NCBI GenBank assembly: GCA_900465665.1
Contig: UBJO01000071.1
Location: forward strand, 1-42,888
Direction of reading: 5' to 3'
Source: Hyphomicrobiales bacterium
GTDB taxonomy: Bacteria; Pseudomonadota; Alphaproteobacteria; Rhizobiales; Rhizobiaceae
DNA: 42,888 bases
Within the stretch, counting starts at the first letter, position 1, and the number at the start of each line of letters is the position of its first letter. Shown here piece by piece: positions 33,183-40,266 of this stretch. The notes below the pieces were generated by a model. It searched no databases and was not told the origin of the DNA. It was given only the letters and a program-made list of their open reading frames with translations. The position numbers and the translations under genes were made by a program.

Positions 33183-33268
33183 ATCATTCCGAAGGCGGAC
33201 GGAATGATCGTATGTGGCGCCTTCGTGGGAAGGCGGCATGTCCGATCATGGAGGTCCGATCACGGAGG
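33183..33268 (+). promoter_or_regulatory. Structured leader with duplicated ribosome-binding site
   Basis: Three elements precede the AHSA1-like gene. Perfect inverted repeat ATCATTCCG-N8-CGGAATGAT at 33183-33208. Hairpin CGCCTTC-GTGG-GAAGGCG at 33218-33235. Tandem direct repeat TCCGATCATGGAGG / TCCGATCACGGAGG at 33241-33254 and 33255-33268, one mismatch, each copy ending in the Shine-Dalgarno GGAGG. The first is a likely operator; the others could set translation efficiency. Confidence 0.6.
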
Positions 33269-33275
33269 AATGTTG

Positions 33276-33788
33276 ATGAGTGCCTGCAAGACCATTACGC
33301 TTTCAGTCGGCCACACCTACAATGCCTCGCCCTGCGAGGTCTACGACGCCTGGCTCAATCCCGAAATCGCCAAACGCTTCCTCTTCGCCACCGATGACGG
33401 CAGGGTCATCCGTGCCGATATCGAGCCGCGCGTCGGCGGCCATTTTCTCGTCATCGACAGGCGGCCGACCGGCGATGCCGTTCATTATGGCGTATTTCTC
33501 GAAATGCGCCGGCCGCGCCTGATGGTGTTCTCGTTTTCGGTCGCCGAACACGATCACAATGCCGATCGCATCCGCGTCGAAATCGAACCGCTGGGGGAGG
33601 GCACGCGCCTGACGCTGTCGCATGAAATGTGTGCCGAATGGTCAGCCTTCGAAGAGCAGACCCATCGCGGCTGGACGCATGTGCTGAACGGTCTGGAGCG
33701 CGAGCTCGATGCGGCTCACACGGTCAAGCTGCCGGAGCTTGTTGCGTCCCAGGCTGTTTCCGAACCATCCAAAGCGAGTGCACCATAA
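33276..33788 (+). CDS. AHSA1/SRPBCC-domain protein
   Basis: 170 residues forming one START/Bet v1-like helix-grip domain of the AHSA1 type: HTYNASPCEVYDAWLNPEIAKRF, DIEPRVGGHFLVIDRR, LMVFSFSVAEHD and the C-terminal helix WTHVLNGLERELD. Family members bind hydrophobic ligands and usually sit next to an ArsR repressor; none is present here. Start at 33276 has GGAGGA six bases upstream; ATG 33270 abuts the SD. The last 65 bp overlap the convergent EamA gene, and the final ~20 residues (after LDAAHTVKL) look like non-domain extension. Confidence 0.82.
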   Translation: MSACKTITLSVGHTYNASPCEVYDAWLNPEIAKRFLFATDDGRVIRADIEPRVGGHFLVIDRRPTGDAVHYGVFLEMRRPRLMVFSFSVAEHDHNADRIRVEIEPLGEGTRLTLSHEMCAEWSAFEEQTHRGWTHVLNGLERELDAAHTVKLPELVASQAVSEPSKASAP

Positions 33789-34614
33789 TCGCGATGACGA
33801 GGATGGAGCCGCCGATCAACGTCATGACCGGCGGCGTTTCCGCGAAGATCAGCCAGATCCAGATCGGTGCCAGAATGGTCTCGAGCAGGTAGAACATGCC
33901 GACCTCGGGTGCCGAAAGATAACGCGGGCCGCTGGCAAGACACCAGAACGACACCGGCATCAGGATCGCGCCGTTGAAAATGATCCAGGCGGGATGCTCG
34001 ATCACGAGACCTGCCGGCAAAGCGTTCGCAATGCCCAGAGCGGCGGGAAAGGCCGCGGCAAGCAACGGCACGAAACCCATGGCGCGACGCGATGCGCGCC
34101 CGACGGTAATCGCGCCAGCGAGCACCAGCGCCGTCAAAAGCGCCATCGCATCGCCAAAGCTGTGGCCGCCGGCCAAGCCGTCGCCGACAATCAGGCCTAC
34201 GCCAAGGATCATTACAGCCATGGTCACGAGCGTCGACAACGGTGGGCGCTCCTTCAGGAACAGCCATGACAGCAGCGCGCCGAACATCGGATTGAAGGCG
34301 ACAATGAAGACGACGTTGGCGGTGGTCGTGTTAAACACCGCAAGCAGGAATGTGATGGTCGAGAGCCCATAGAGAAATCCCGCAAGAAGGCCCGCTCGAC
34401 CGGGCACCATCGCCGGCCAGCTTCCCTTCACCCACCGGATCGCGCAAAGGATCAGCAAAGTCACGGCAACCGTCGTGATGCTGCGCATGCCGACGATCGA
34501 CCACATGTCGCCATGGGCGAGGCGTACGAGCGGAATGTCCATGGAGAGCGCAAGGCCGCCGATCGCCGTCAGCAGCAGGCCCTTCCGATGATCGGAAAGG
34601 GTAGGGAGGGGCAT
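33724..34614 (-). CDS. EamA/DMT-family permease
   Basis: 296 residues with ten predicted hydrophobic segments in two EamA repeats (about 10-140 and 150-280). The segments VVFIVAFNPMFGALLSWLFLKERP (in pieces) and LLETILAPIWIWLIFAETPP carry the family's repeat-ending Glu-Arg/Glu-Thr-Pro signature. It exports or imports an unidentified metabolite across the inner membrane. Its ATG at 34614 directly abuts the bpt stop codon (TAA then ATG), so it is probably co-translated with bpt, and its 3' end overlaps the AHSA1-like gene. Confidence 0.9.
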   Translation of the reverse strand: MPLPTLSDHRKGLLLTAIGGLALSMDIPLVRLAHGDMWSIVGMRSITTVAVTLLILCAIRWVKGSWPAMVPGRAGLLAGFLYGLSTITFLLAVFNTTTANVVFIVAFNPMFGALLSWLFLKERPPLSTLVTMAVMILGVGLIVGDGLAGGHSFGDAMALLTALVLAGAITVGRASRRAMGFVPLLAAAFPAALGIANALPAGLVIEHPAWIIFNGAILMPVSFWCLASGPRYLSAPEVGMFYLLETILAPIWIWLIFAETPPVMTLIGGSILVIAIMVHSLWMVRKQPGTQQAPAA

Positions 34615-35391
34615 TTAGGGCTGGCTACCTTCGGGAAGGGATGTGGGATCGAAACGCTCCCAGCCGCGCGCGGTCAGGTGTTCCTGCGGCTGGTAGCGGG
34701 TCTTGTAGTCCATTTTCCGCGAGCCTTGAACCCAGTAGCCGAGATAGACATGCGGCAGGCCGAGCGCCTTTGTCCGCCTGATGTGGTCGAGGATCATGAA
34801 GGTGCCGAGCGAGCGCTTGTCGAGATCGGGATTGAAGTAGGAATAGACCATCGAGAGCCCGTCGCTCATCGTGTCGGTCAGGGCCGCCGCGATCAGCTCG
34901 CCGCTTGGCCGCGTTTCCAGCCCCGAGCCTTCCACACGCCGGCGATACTCGATGATCTTGGTGTTGACATGGGTGTCCTCGACCATGATCGCATAGTCGA
35001 GCACCGTCATGTCAGACATGCCGCCCTGCTGGTGGCGATAGTCGAGGTAGCGACGAAACAGCGAATATTGCTCGCTCGATGGCTGCGCCGGAAATTCGGT
35101 CGAGATGATATCGGAGTTGGTGGCGAGCACCCGCTTCATCGACTTGGTCGGCTCGAACTCGTCGGCAAGGATGCGAACAGACACGCAGGCCCGGCAAGCC
35201 TCGCAGGCCGGGCGGTAGGCGATGTTCTGAGAGCGGCGAAATCCGCCTTGCGTCAGGATGTCATTCATCTCGGCGGCGCGGGGCCCGACGAGATGCGTAA
35301 AAACCTTTCTTTCCATCTCATGCGCAAGGTAAGGGCAGGCAGCCGGGGCCGTCAGATAAAACTGCGGAGATGGCGTGGTCTGCGTATTCAT
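34615..35391 (-). CDS. bpt: Aspartate/glutamate leucyltransferase
   Basis: 258 residues of the ATE-like family. The N-terminal domain has the Cys motif R60-PAC63EAC66RAC69, and the C-terminal GNAT-like domain includes SMVYSYFNPDLDKRSLGTFMILDHIRR and YLGYWVQGSRKMDYK. Bacterial members (Bpt) transfer Leu from leucyl-tRNA to proteins with N-terminal Asp or Glu, marking them for ClpS/ClpAP in the N-degron pathway; older annotations call them arginyltransferases. The permease gene follows with no gap. clpS and clpA are not in the window. Confidence 0.92.
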   Translation of the reverse strand: MNTQTTPSPQFYLTAPAACPYLAHEMERKVFTHLVGPRAAEMNDILTQGGFRRSQNIAYRPACEACRACVSVRILADEFEPTKSMKRVLATNSDIISTEFPAQPSSEQYSLFRRYLDYRHQQGGMSDMTVLDYAIMVEDTHVNTKIIEYRRRVEGSGLETRPSGELIAAALTDTMSDGLSMVYSYFNPDLDKRSLGTFMILDHIRRTKALGLPHVYLGYWVQGSRKMDYKTRYQPQEHLTARGWERFDPTSLPEGSQP

Positions 35392-35459
35392 CTGCTGCTG
35401 AGATGTCCTTAGGTTGCATGCTGAAATGACAGCATGACTTAAGAAAAGAAAACGTCAAC

Positions 35460-35480
35460 AGCGCGGCAGTGCGCCGCGCT
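35460..35480. other. GC-rich hairpin upstream of bpt
   Basis: AGCGCGGC (35460-35467) pairs with GCCGCGCT (35473-35480) around AGTGC. It lies about 70 bp upstream of bpt and downstream of the RDD-gene terminator. It may belong to the bpt leader or be a second transcription stop. Confidence 0.4.
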
Positions 35481-35515
35481 TTGTAACCGATTATACTTTC
35501 GGATATTGGCCGAAA

Positions 35516-35540
35516 ATTTCCCCTCAAAAGGAGGGGAAAT
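35516..35540 (-). terminator. Terminator after the RDD gene
   Basis: ATTTCCCCTC (35516-35525) pairs with GAGGGGAAAT (35531-35540). On the minus strand the stem is followed by TTTTC, as expected for an intrinsic terminator 27 bp after the RDD gene. Confidence 0.8.
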
Positions 35541-35567
35541 CCGCTTATTTCAGAGACTTGATCAATC

Positions 35568-36026
35568 TCAGGCGGTTCTGACCGTCACCGTGCCGACGAG
35601 AAAATCGTGCAGCAGGCGGCTGCGTTCGGTGAACAGGCCGACCAGCAGAATCAGCGGCGTCAGAACCGAGTTCAGGATCCAGAACAGCGCCAGGTGAACG
35701 ATCGCCGTCAGGAAATCCATCTCCCGCCCGTCGACGCGCACGATCGCAATCCCCATCGCCCGCATGCCAAGCGATGCCTGGCTCGAGCCGCCGACCGTGA
35801 AGCCGAAATACAGGCCCGCGACGATCACGAACAGCGCCGGATAAAGAAAGAAACCGAGGCCGAGCGTGACGATCGACAGGAAGAACAGGATGACCGCTGC
35901 CGGAATGCAGAGCAGCAGAATGATCACATAGTCGAGGATGAACGCAAAAACGCGCCGGCTCAGCGTGCCGCTATAGGCGCGCCAATCGTCAGGTGCGGCA
36001 TAGAGCGGGTTCGGGTTGAGCGACAT
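35568..36026 (-). CDS. RDD-family membrane protein
   Basis: 152 residues. After a short soluble N-terminus, the RDD domain begins with RRVFAFILDYVII, containing the family Arg and Asp, with hydrophobic helices at ~27-50, 52-75 and 108-128 and the closing RSRLLHDFLVGTVTV segment. A conserved GGSSQASLGMRAMGI follows the second helix. Function is not established; some RDD proteins are linked to ion or small-molecule transport. hemB lies 77 bp upstream on the same strand, so co-transcription is possible. Confidence 0.9.
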   Translation of the reverse strand: MSLNPNPLYAAPDDWRAYSGTLSRRVFAFILDYVIILLLCIPAAVILFFLSIVTLGLGFFLYPALFVIVAGLYFGFTVGGSSQASLGMRAMGIAIVRVDGREMDFLTAIVHLALFWILNSVLTPLILLVGLFTERSRLLHDFLVGTVTVRTA

Positions 36027-36103
36027 CGTTACGGTCTCCTTTCGAGAGTGGCTACCGCTGATATGGTGACGCTCTCTGCGAATGCAATATTAGCGCGAAG
36101 CGA

Positions 36104-37117
36104 TCAGCGTTTGGCGAGGATCTTGGCAACCTCGATGGAAAAATAGGTGAGGATGCCGTCGCAGCCGGCGCGCTTGAAGGCAAGCAGCGTCTCAAGCATC
36201 GCCTTTTCGCCGTCGATCCAGCCGTTCATCGCTGCCGCCTTGATCTGCGAATATTCGCCCGACACCTGATAGGCGAAGGTCGGAAGGCCGAAGGCTTCCT
36301 TCATCCGCCAGCAGATGTCGATATAGGGCAGGCCGGGCTTGACCATCAGCATGTCGGCGCCTTCCTCGACGTCGAGTGCGGCGTCGCGGATCGCTTCCGT
36401 GCCATTGGCTGGGTCGATATAGTAGCTCTTCTTGTCGCCCTTCAGCAGTCCGCCGGTCGAGATCGCCTCGCGGTAGGGACCATAGAAGGCGGAGGCGAAC
36501 TTCGTCGCGTAGCTCATGATCCCGACATCCTGGTGCCCGGCGGCGTCAAGCGCCCGGCGGATCGCGCCGATGCGGCCGTCCATCATTTCGGACGGCGAGA
36601 TGATGTCTGAGCCGGCATCGGCCTGCATGACCGCTGCACGTGCCACCTGCTCGACCGTCTCGTCATTGACGATCTCGTTGCCGCGCAGGATGCCGTCATG
36701 GCCGTGGCTGGTGAACGGATCGAGTGCCACGTCGGTGATGACGCCGATATTCGGCACGGCCTTCTTGATGGCGGCCGTCGCCTGGTTGATCAGGTTGTTC
36801 GCTTCCAGGCTGTTGGAGCCGGTCTCGTCGCGCAGCGACATCTCGATATTCGGGAAGGTCGCGATCGCGGGAATGCCGAGATCGGCCGCTTCCTTGGTGG
36901 CTTCCACCAGCTTGTCGACGCTCATGCGGTTGACACCCGGCATGGCGGGGATCGGCTCGACGATGCCGGAACCCGGAACCACGAAGACCGGCCAGATCAG
37001 ATCGTCGACCGTCAGCCGGTTCTCCTGCACCATCCGGCGCGTCCAGTCGGCCTTGCGGTTGCGCCGCATCCGGCGGTGGCCCGTGATTTCATCGACGAGG
37101 TGTGTCTTGTCCTGCAT
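36104..37117 (-). CDS. hemB: Delta-aminolevulinic acid dehydratase, Mg-type
   Basis: 337 residues; condenses two 5-aminolevulinate molecules to porphobilinogen. The two active-site lysines are K206 (YATKFASAFYGPYR) and the Schiff-base K260 (MLMVKPGLPYID). The metal loop reads D129-VALDPFTSHGHDG: the three zinc Cys of E. coli HemB are replaced by A131, D133 and D141, the pattern known from Bradyrhizobium, whose enzyme uses Mg rather than Zn. Start at 37117 fits the family N-terminus. It is divergent from the DUF6163-like gene. Confidence 0.96.
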   Translation of the reverse strand: MQDKTHLVDEITGHRRMRRNRKADWTRRMVQENRLTVDDLIWPVFVVPGSGIVEPIPAMPGVNRMSVDKLVEATKEAADLGIPAIATFPNIEMSLRDETGSNSLEANNLINQATAAIKKAVPNIGVITDVALDPFTSHGHDGILRGNEIVNDETVEQVARAAVMQADAGSDIISPSEMMDGRIGAIRRALDAAGHQDVGIMSYATKFASAFYGPYREAISTGGLLKGDKKSYYIDPANGTEAIRDAALDVEEGADMLMVKPGLPYIDICWRMKEAFGLPTFAYQVSGEYSQIKAAAMNGWIDGEKAMLETLLAFKRAGCDGILTYFSIEVAKILAKR

Positions 37118-37265
37118 GATCGTTCCAGCTCTTGGCAGTTCCAATTGTTGCTGCGCTCATTATCATGCCATCCGACAAATCCAAACCGGGCGAATGGCCG
37201 CAACCAGTCAACAGCTTGCGATCAACCGCTGGCGAAGACGCCGCAGCACTCCTATTGTCTGACCC

Positions 37266-37703
37266 ATGAACGCTGATTCTCCGACCATACCGAAAAGCAC
37301 GCTCACCGGCGTTCTCTTTGTCCTGTTCCTGCGCCTGATCGCGATCTCGTGTTTCTGGTTCGGATTGCAGTATTGGGCGATGCTTGTCGGCTACTCGCTG
37401 ATCGGTGCGGGACGCTTCGATCTTCTGAGCCTGCCGTGGAAGGTGGCGAGCACCAGCCTTGCGGTTCTGTTTCCCGTGGCTGCCCTCGGGCTCTGGCTGG
37501 CTGTCTCCTGGGGACCCGTCATCTGGGTGCTCGCGGCCGGTGGCCAGATCATAATGTATGGCTTTCTTCCGGAGATTTTCGGAGCCAACAAACTCATCAT
37601 TCTCCTGCATGCGGCAGTGGCCATTATCTACGCTGTTTTCCGCTTTTTGCTCTGGCAGGAGAAGCGCCGGCGCCGGCAGCAGGTAAGCGTTGATTTACCC
37701 TGA
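37266..37703 (+). CDS. Small membrane protein, DUF6163-like
   Basis: 145 residues with four hydrophobic helices (~13-30, 37-50, 60-85, 87-130 as two shorter spans) and a basic C-terminal tail (WQEKRRRRRQQ-like). I believe it belongs to DUF6163, a family restricted to alphaproteobacteria and often found beside ldtR; the name is from memory. It is in the same direction as ldtR with a 130-bp gap. The location beside an L,D-transpeptidase regulator suggests an envelope role, which is inference only. No convincing Shine-Dalgarno is seen. Confidence 0.78.
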   Translation: MNADSPTIPKSTLTGVLFVLFLRLIAISCFWFGLQYWAMLVGYSLIGAGRFDLLSLPWKVASTSLAVLFPVAALGLWLAVSWGPVIWVLAAGGQIIMYGFLPEIFGANKLIILLHAAVAIIYAVFRFLLWQEKRRRRQQVSVDLP

Positions 37704-37833
37704 TACAACAGCGCGTTTTGGTAAGGCACTGTTAAGCCTGCAGTTTAAGTAGAATTTTATCTGTATTCGATAGGGTCTGTCTCAAGGCGGGAAGACAACC
37801 AACACCGCCAAACAAAACAGTGAGGCAGTCATC

Positions 37834-38349
37834 ATGAATACGAAAATCAAGCCGCAGGCGGTATCGAACTTCCGTGAACAGCAGGACCTGGGTATCCGCG
37901 ATCTTTACATGGAATCCCTTCATCTTGTTGAACGTCTTCACCGTCGTCTTCTGGATGTCATCAAGGACGAATTCGACCGTCAGGGTCGCAGCGACGTCAA
38001 CGCCATCCAGGCTCTCCTCCTCTTCAACATCGGCAACTCGGAACTGACCGCCGGCGAACTTCGCTCTCGCGGTTACTACCTGGGCTCCAACGTTTCCTAC
38101 AACGTCAAGAAGCTCGTCGACCTCGGCTTCATCAACCACCAGCGCTCGCGCATCGACCGTCGCTCGGTCCGCATCAGCCTGACGGAAACCGGCCAGGAAA
38201 TCGCCGAGACGGTTGCCAAGCTCTATGAGCGCCACACGGCATCGATCGACAAGGTCGGCGGCATCGGCACCGACGAGTTCGCGCAGATGAACAAGCTGCT
38301 GACCCGTCTCGACCGCTTCTGGAACGACTCGATCATGTATCGTCTCTAA
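37834..38349 (+). CDS. ldtR: MarR-family regulator LdtR
   Basis: 171 residues. Winged helix-turn-helix in the middle (AIQALLLFNIGNSELTAGELR, GSNVSYNVKKLVDLGF, wing HQRSRIDRRSVRISLT) between dimerisation helices. The unusual YYLGSNVSYNVKKL recognition helix resembles LdtR of Liberibacter and Sinorhizobium, which activates an adjacent L,D-transpeptidase gene and responds to small aromatic ligands. That target family is indeed the next gene here. Codon usage is strongly biased (many CGT/GTC/AAG), as in highly expressed genes. GAGG lies upstream of the ATG. A terminator follows immediately. Confidence 0.9.
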   Translation: MNTKIKPQAVSNFREQQDLGIRDLYMESLHLVERLHRRLLDVIKDEFDRQGRSDVNAIQALLLFNIGNSELTAGELRSRGYYLGSNVSYNVKKLVDLGFINHQRSRIDRRSVRISLTETGQEIAETVAKLYERHTASIDKVGGIGTDEFAQMNKLLTRLDRFWNDSIMYRL

Positions 38350-38375
38350 GCAACAAGACCTCTCCAAGGTCAAAG

Positions 38376-38409
38376 AAAGCCGGATGCGTTTCCCTGCGCG
38401 TCCGGCTTT
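38376..38409 (+). terminator. Terminator after ldtR
   Basis: AAAGCCGGA (38376-38384) pairs with TCCGGCTTT (38401-38409) around a 16-nt loop, 27 bases past the ldtR stop codon. Confidence 0.85.
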
Positions 38410-38546
38410 GCCGTTTGCGCCGACGTGGCATCTTTGCAACGCATGGCCAGCCAACCGCGCTTCGAGCCTTAAACCCCTGTATTCAAGCCGCCTTTTAGCC
38501 GCTATTAGCCGGCAGAATCCTTGCAATGGTTTGGTTCATTCTTCGC

Positions 38547-38562
38547 TTCGATCGCTATCGAA
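38547..38562. promoter_or_regulatory. Candidate operator 1 upstream of the L,D-transpeptidase gene
   Basis: TTCGAT-CGCT-ATCGAA, perfect 6-bp arms with a 4-nt spacer. The size suits a MarR dimer, but I cannot match it to a verified LdtR motif. Confidence 0.35.
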
Positions 38563-38674
38563 AGTTGCACTTTTCGGCGGAGACACGAATTGGCCATATT
38601 AGCATGGCAGCGGAAATACACGGCAATCGGCGCTTTTCGAATCCGGGGTTTTGATAACCTCGCCTTTCCTGCTC

Positions 38675-38690
38675 GCGATCATGTGATCGC
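38675..38690. promoter_or_regulatory. Candidate operator 2 upstream of the L,D-transpeptidase gene
   Basis: GCGATCA-TG-TGATCGC, perfect 7-bp arms with a 2-nt centre, about 120 bp before the start codon. Compact symmetry suggests a dimeric regulator; its identity is not known. Confidence 0.4.
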
Positions 38691-38808
38691 CGGCAGCGAG
38701 AATTTGAGGTGCGCCGTGGCAACGGATGGGTAGTGACTGCGTTATTCGCGGTGACGAAGGGCAAAGCCACCGGTCTCTCAAGCGGCGGCATTATTGTGGT
38801 TGGGATGC

Positions 38809-40113
38809 ATGTCTAAAAAAACAGGTACTGAAGCTCTCTCTCGGCGGGCATTTCTTGCTTCGGCCGCAGCCGTTGGCGCAAGCTCGGTCGCGGCGCCGGC
38901 ACTGGCGCAATCGGCAATCGATTCGCTGATCAATGCACCGGAGCGCGGTGACTGGGACGACCAGTTCGATGCGAAGGCAGCGTCCCGTACGGCAACCGCC
39001 GTGGTGTCGAACACCCCGATCCTCGGACCGCAGTCCGTCCCCAGCATTCAGCAGGCGATTGCCCAGTATCAGCAGATCGCATCCGCAGGCGGTTGGCCGC
39101 AGGTCAACCCGGGCCAGCAGCGCCTGCAGATCGGCGTCACCGATCAGTCCGTCCAGGCCCTGCGCCAGCGCCTCTTCGTTACCGGCGACCTGCCGCAGGA
39201 AGCCGGCATGTCCTCGTCGTTTGATTCCTACGTCGATGGTGCGGTCAAGCGCTTCCAGGCACGTCATGGTCTCCCGGCCGACGGCGTGCTTGGTGAATTC
39301 ACGCTGAAGGCGATGAACATCCCAGCCGACGTGCGCCTGCAGCAGCTGAACACCAACCTGATCCGCCTGCAGACCTTCCCGGAAGAGCTCGGCCGTCGCC
39401 ACGTGATGGTCAACATCCCGGCTGCTTATGTCGAAGGCATCGAGGACGGCAGCGTCGTGACGCGCCACAACGCGGTTGTCGGCCGCCTCAGCCGTCCGAC
39501 ACACCTGGTCAACTCGAAGATCTACGAGGTCATCCTCAATCCTTACTGGACCGCGCCGCGCTCGATCGTCGAAAAGGACATCGTGCCGCTGATGCGCAAG
39601 GACCCGACCTACCTGACGAAGAACAACATTCGTCTGATCGACGGCAAGGGCACGGAAGTAGCCCCTGAGACGATCGACTGGAACGCTGAAAAGGCGCCGA
39701 ACCTGATGTTCCGTCAGGACCCGGGCAAGATCAACGCCATGGCCTCGACGAAGATCAACTTCTACAACAAGAACGGCGAGTACATGCACGACACGCCGCA
39801 GCAGGGCCTGTTCAACAAGCTCATGCGCTTCGAATCCTCCGGCTGCGTGCGCGTTCAGAACGTTCGCGACCTGACCACCTGGCTGCTGCGCGATACACCT
39901 CCGTGGTCTCGCCAGCAGATGGAGCAGGTGATCACCACCCGCGTCAACACGCCGATCAAGCTGGCCGAGGAAGTGCCTGTGTACTTCGTCTACATCTCCG
40001 CCTGGGGCATGCCTGACGGTATCGTGCAGTTCCGCGACGATATCTACCAGATGGACGGTAACGCCGAACTCGCGCTCGACACGACCGCAGGCATGGAGCA
40101 GCCGGTTCAGTAA
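38809..40113 (+). CDS. Tat-exported L,D-transpeptidase (LdtR target family)
   Basis: 434 residues. A Tat signal (SRRAFLASAAAVGASS...ALAQ, cleavage near 34) is followed by a peptidoglycan-binding-1 domain (~120-172: LRQRLFVTGDLP, VKRFQARHGLPADGVLG) and a YkuD catalytic domain (~190-385). The catalytic set is visible: H327 and S344-G-C346-VRV. It makes 3-3 crosslinks in peptidoglycan or attaches outer-membrane proteins to it, a reaction prominent in Rhizobiales. ATG 38809 is chosen; an in-frame TTG at 38794 has no support. In Liberibacter and Sinorhizobium the equivalent gene (ldtP) is activated by LdtR. Confidence 0.92.
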   Translation: MSKKTGTEALSRRAFLASAAAVGASSVAAPALAQSAIDSLINAPERGDWDDQFDAKAASRTATAVVSNTPILGPQSVPSIQQAIAQYQQIASAGGWPQVNPGQQRLQIGVTDQSVQALRQRLFVTGDLPQEAGMSSSFDSYVDGAVKRFQARHGLPADGVLGEFTLKAMNIPADVRLQQLNTNLIRLQTFPEELGRRHVMVNIPAAYVEGIEDGSVVTRHNAVVGRLSRPTHLVNSKIYEVILNPYWTAPRSIVEKDIVPLMRKDPTYLTKNNIRLIDGKGTEVAPETIDWNAEKAPNLMFRQDPGKINAMASTKINFYNKNGEYMHDTPQQGLFNKLMRFESSGCVRVQNVRDLTTWLLRDTPPWSRQQMEQVITTRVNTPIKLAEEVPVYFVYISAWGMPDGIVQFRDDIYQMDGNAELALDTTAGMEQPVQ

Positions 40114-40137
40114 TAGCCGAAAGCTGCGTTGGAATTA

Positions 40138-40169
40138 AAAAAACCGCGTCTTTCATGGCGCGGTTTTTT
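40138..40169 (+). terminator. Terminator after the L,D-transpeptidase gene
   Basis: AAAAAACCGCG (40138-40148) pairs with CGCGGTTTTTT (40159-40169), an 11-bp perfect stem ending in a T-run. Confidence 0.92.
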
Positions 40170-40226
40170 GTTGCGCGTAGATTGCCCAGCAAATGTCGCT
40201 CTCCGTATTGCCCTTGAACGGGCAGG

Positions 40227-40244
40227 GCGCTAATAGCCTAGCGC
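40227..40244. promoter_or_regulatory. Inverted repeat in the glyA leader
   Basis: GCGCTA-ATAGCC-TAGCGC, perfect 6-bp arms, ending nine bases before the glyA Shine-Dalgarno (AAGGAG, 40254-40259). It could be an operator or a small hairpin affecting ribosome access. Confidence 0.4.
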
Positions 40245-40266
40245 ATTCCAGTTAAGGAGCCCGCCG

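Larger units (their letters stand above)
38350..38808. other. Long intergenic region between ldtR and the L,D-transpeptidase gene
   Basis: A 459-base gene-free stretch. It holds the ldtR terminator (38376-38409) and two clear palindromes: TTCGAT-N4-ATCGAA at 38547-38562 and GCGATCA-TG-TGATCGC at 38675-38690. Short open frames here lack good ribosome-binding sites. No tRNA or known sRNA is recognisable. The region must hold the transpeptidase promoter and probably LdtR sites. Confidence 0.65.

Noticed and set aside
38590..38760. Possible tRNA or structured RNA in the ldtR/transpeptidase gap
   Set aside because: CGAATCC near 38638 recalls a T-loop, but no acceptor stem or cloverleaf can be formed around it.
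38794..38808. TTG start for the L,D-transpeptidase
   Set aside because: ATG 38809 gives a standard Tat N-terminus and has a purine-rich GGTTGGG just upstream.
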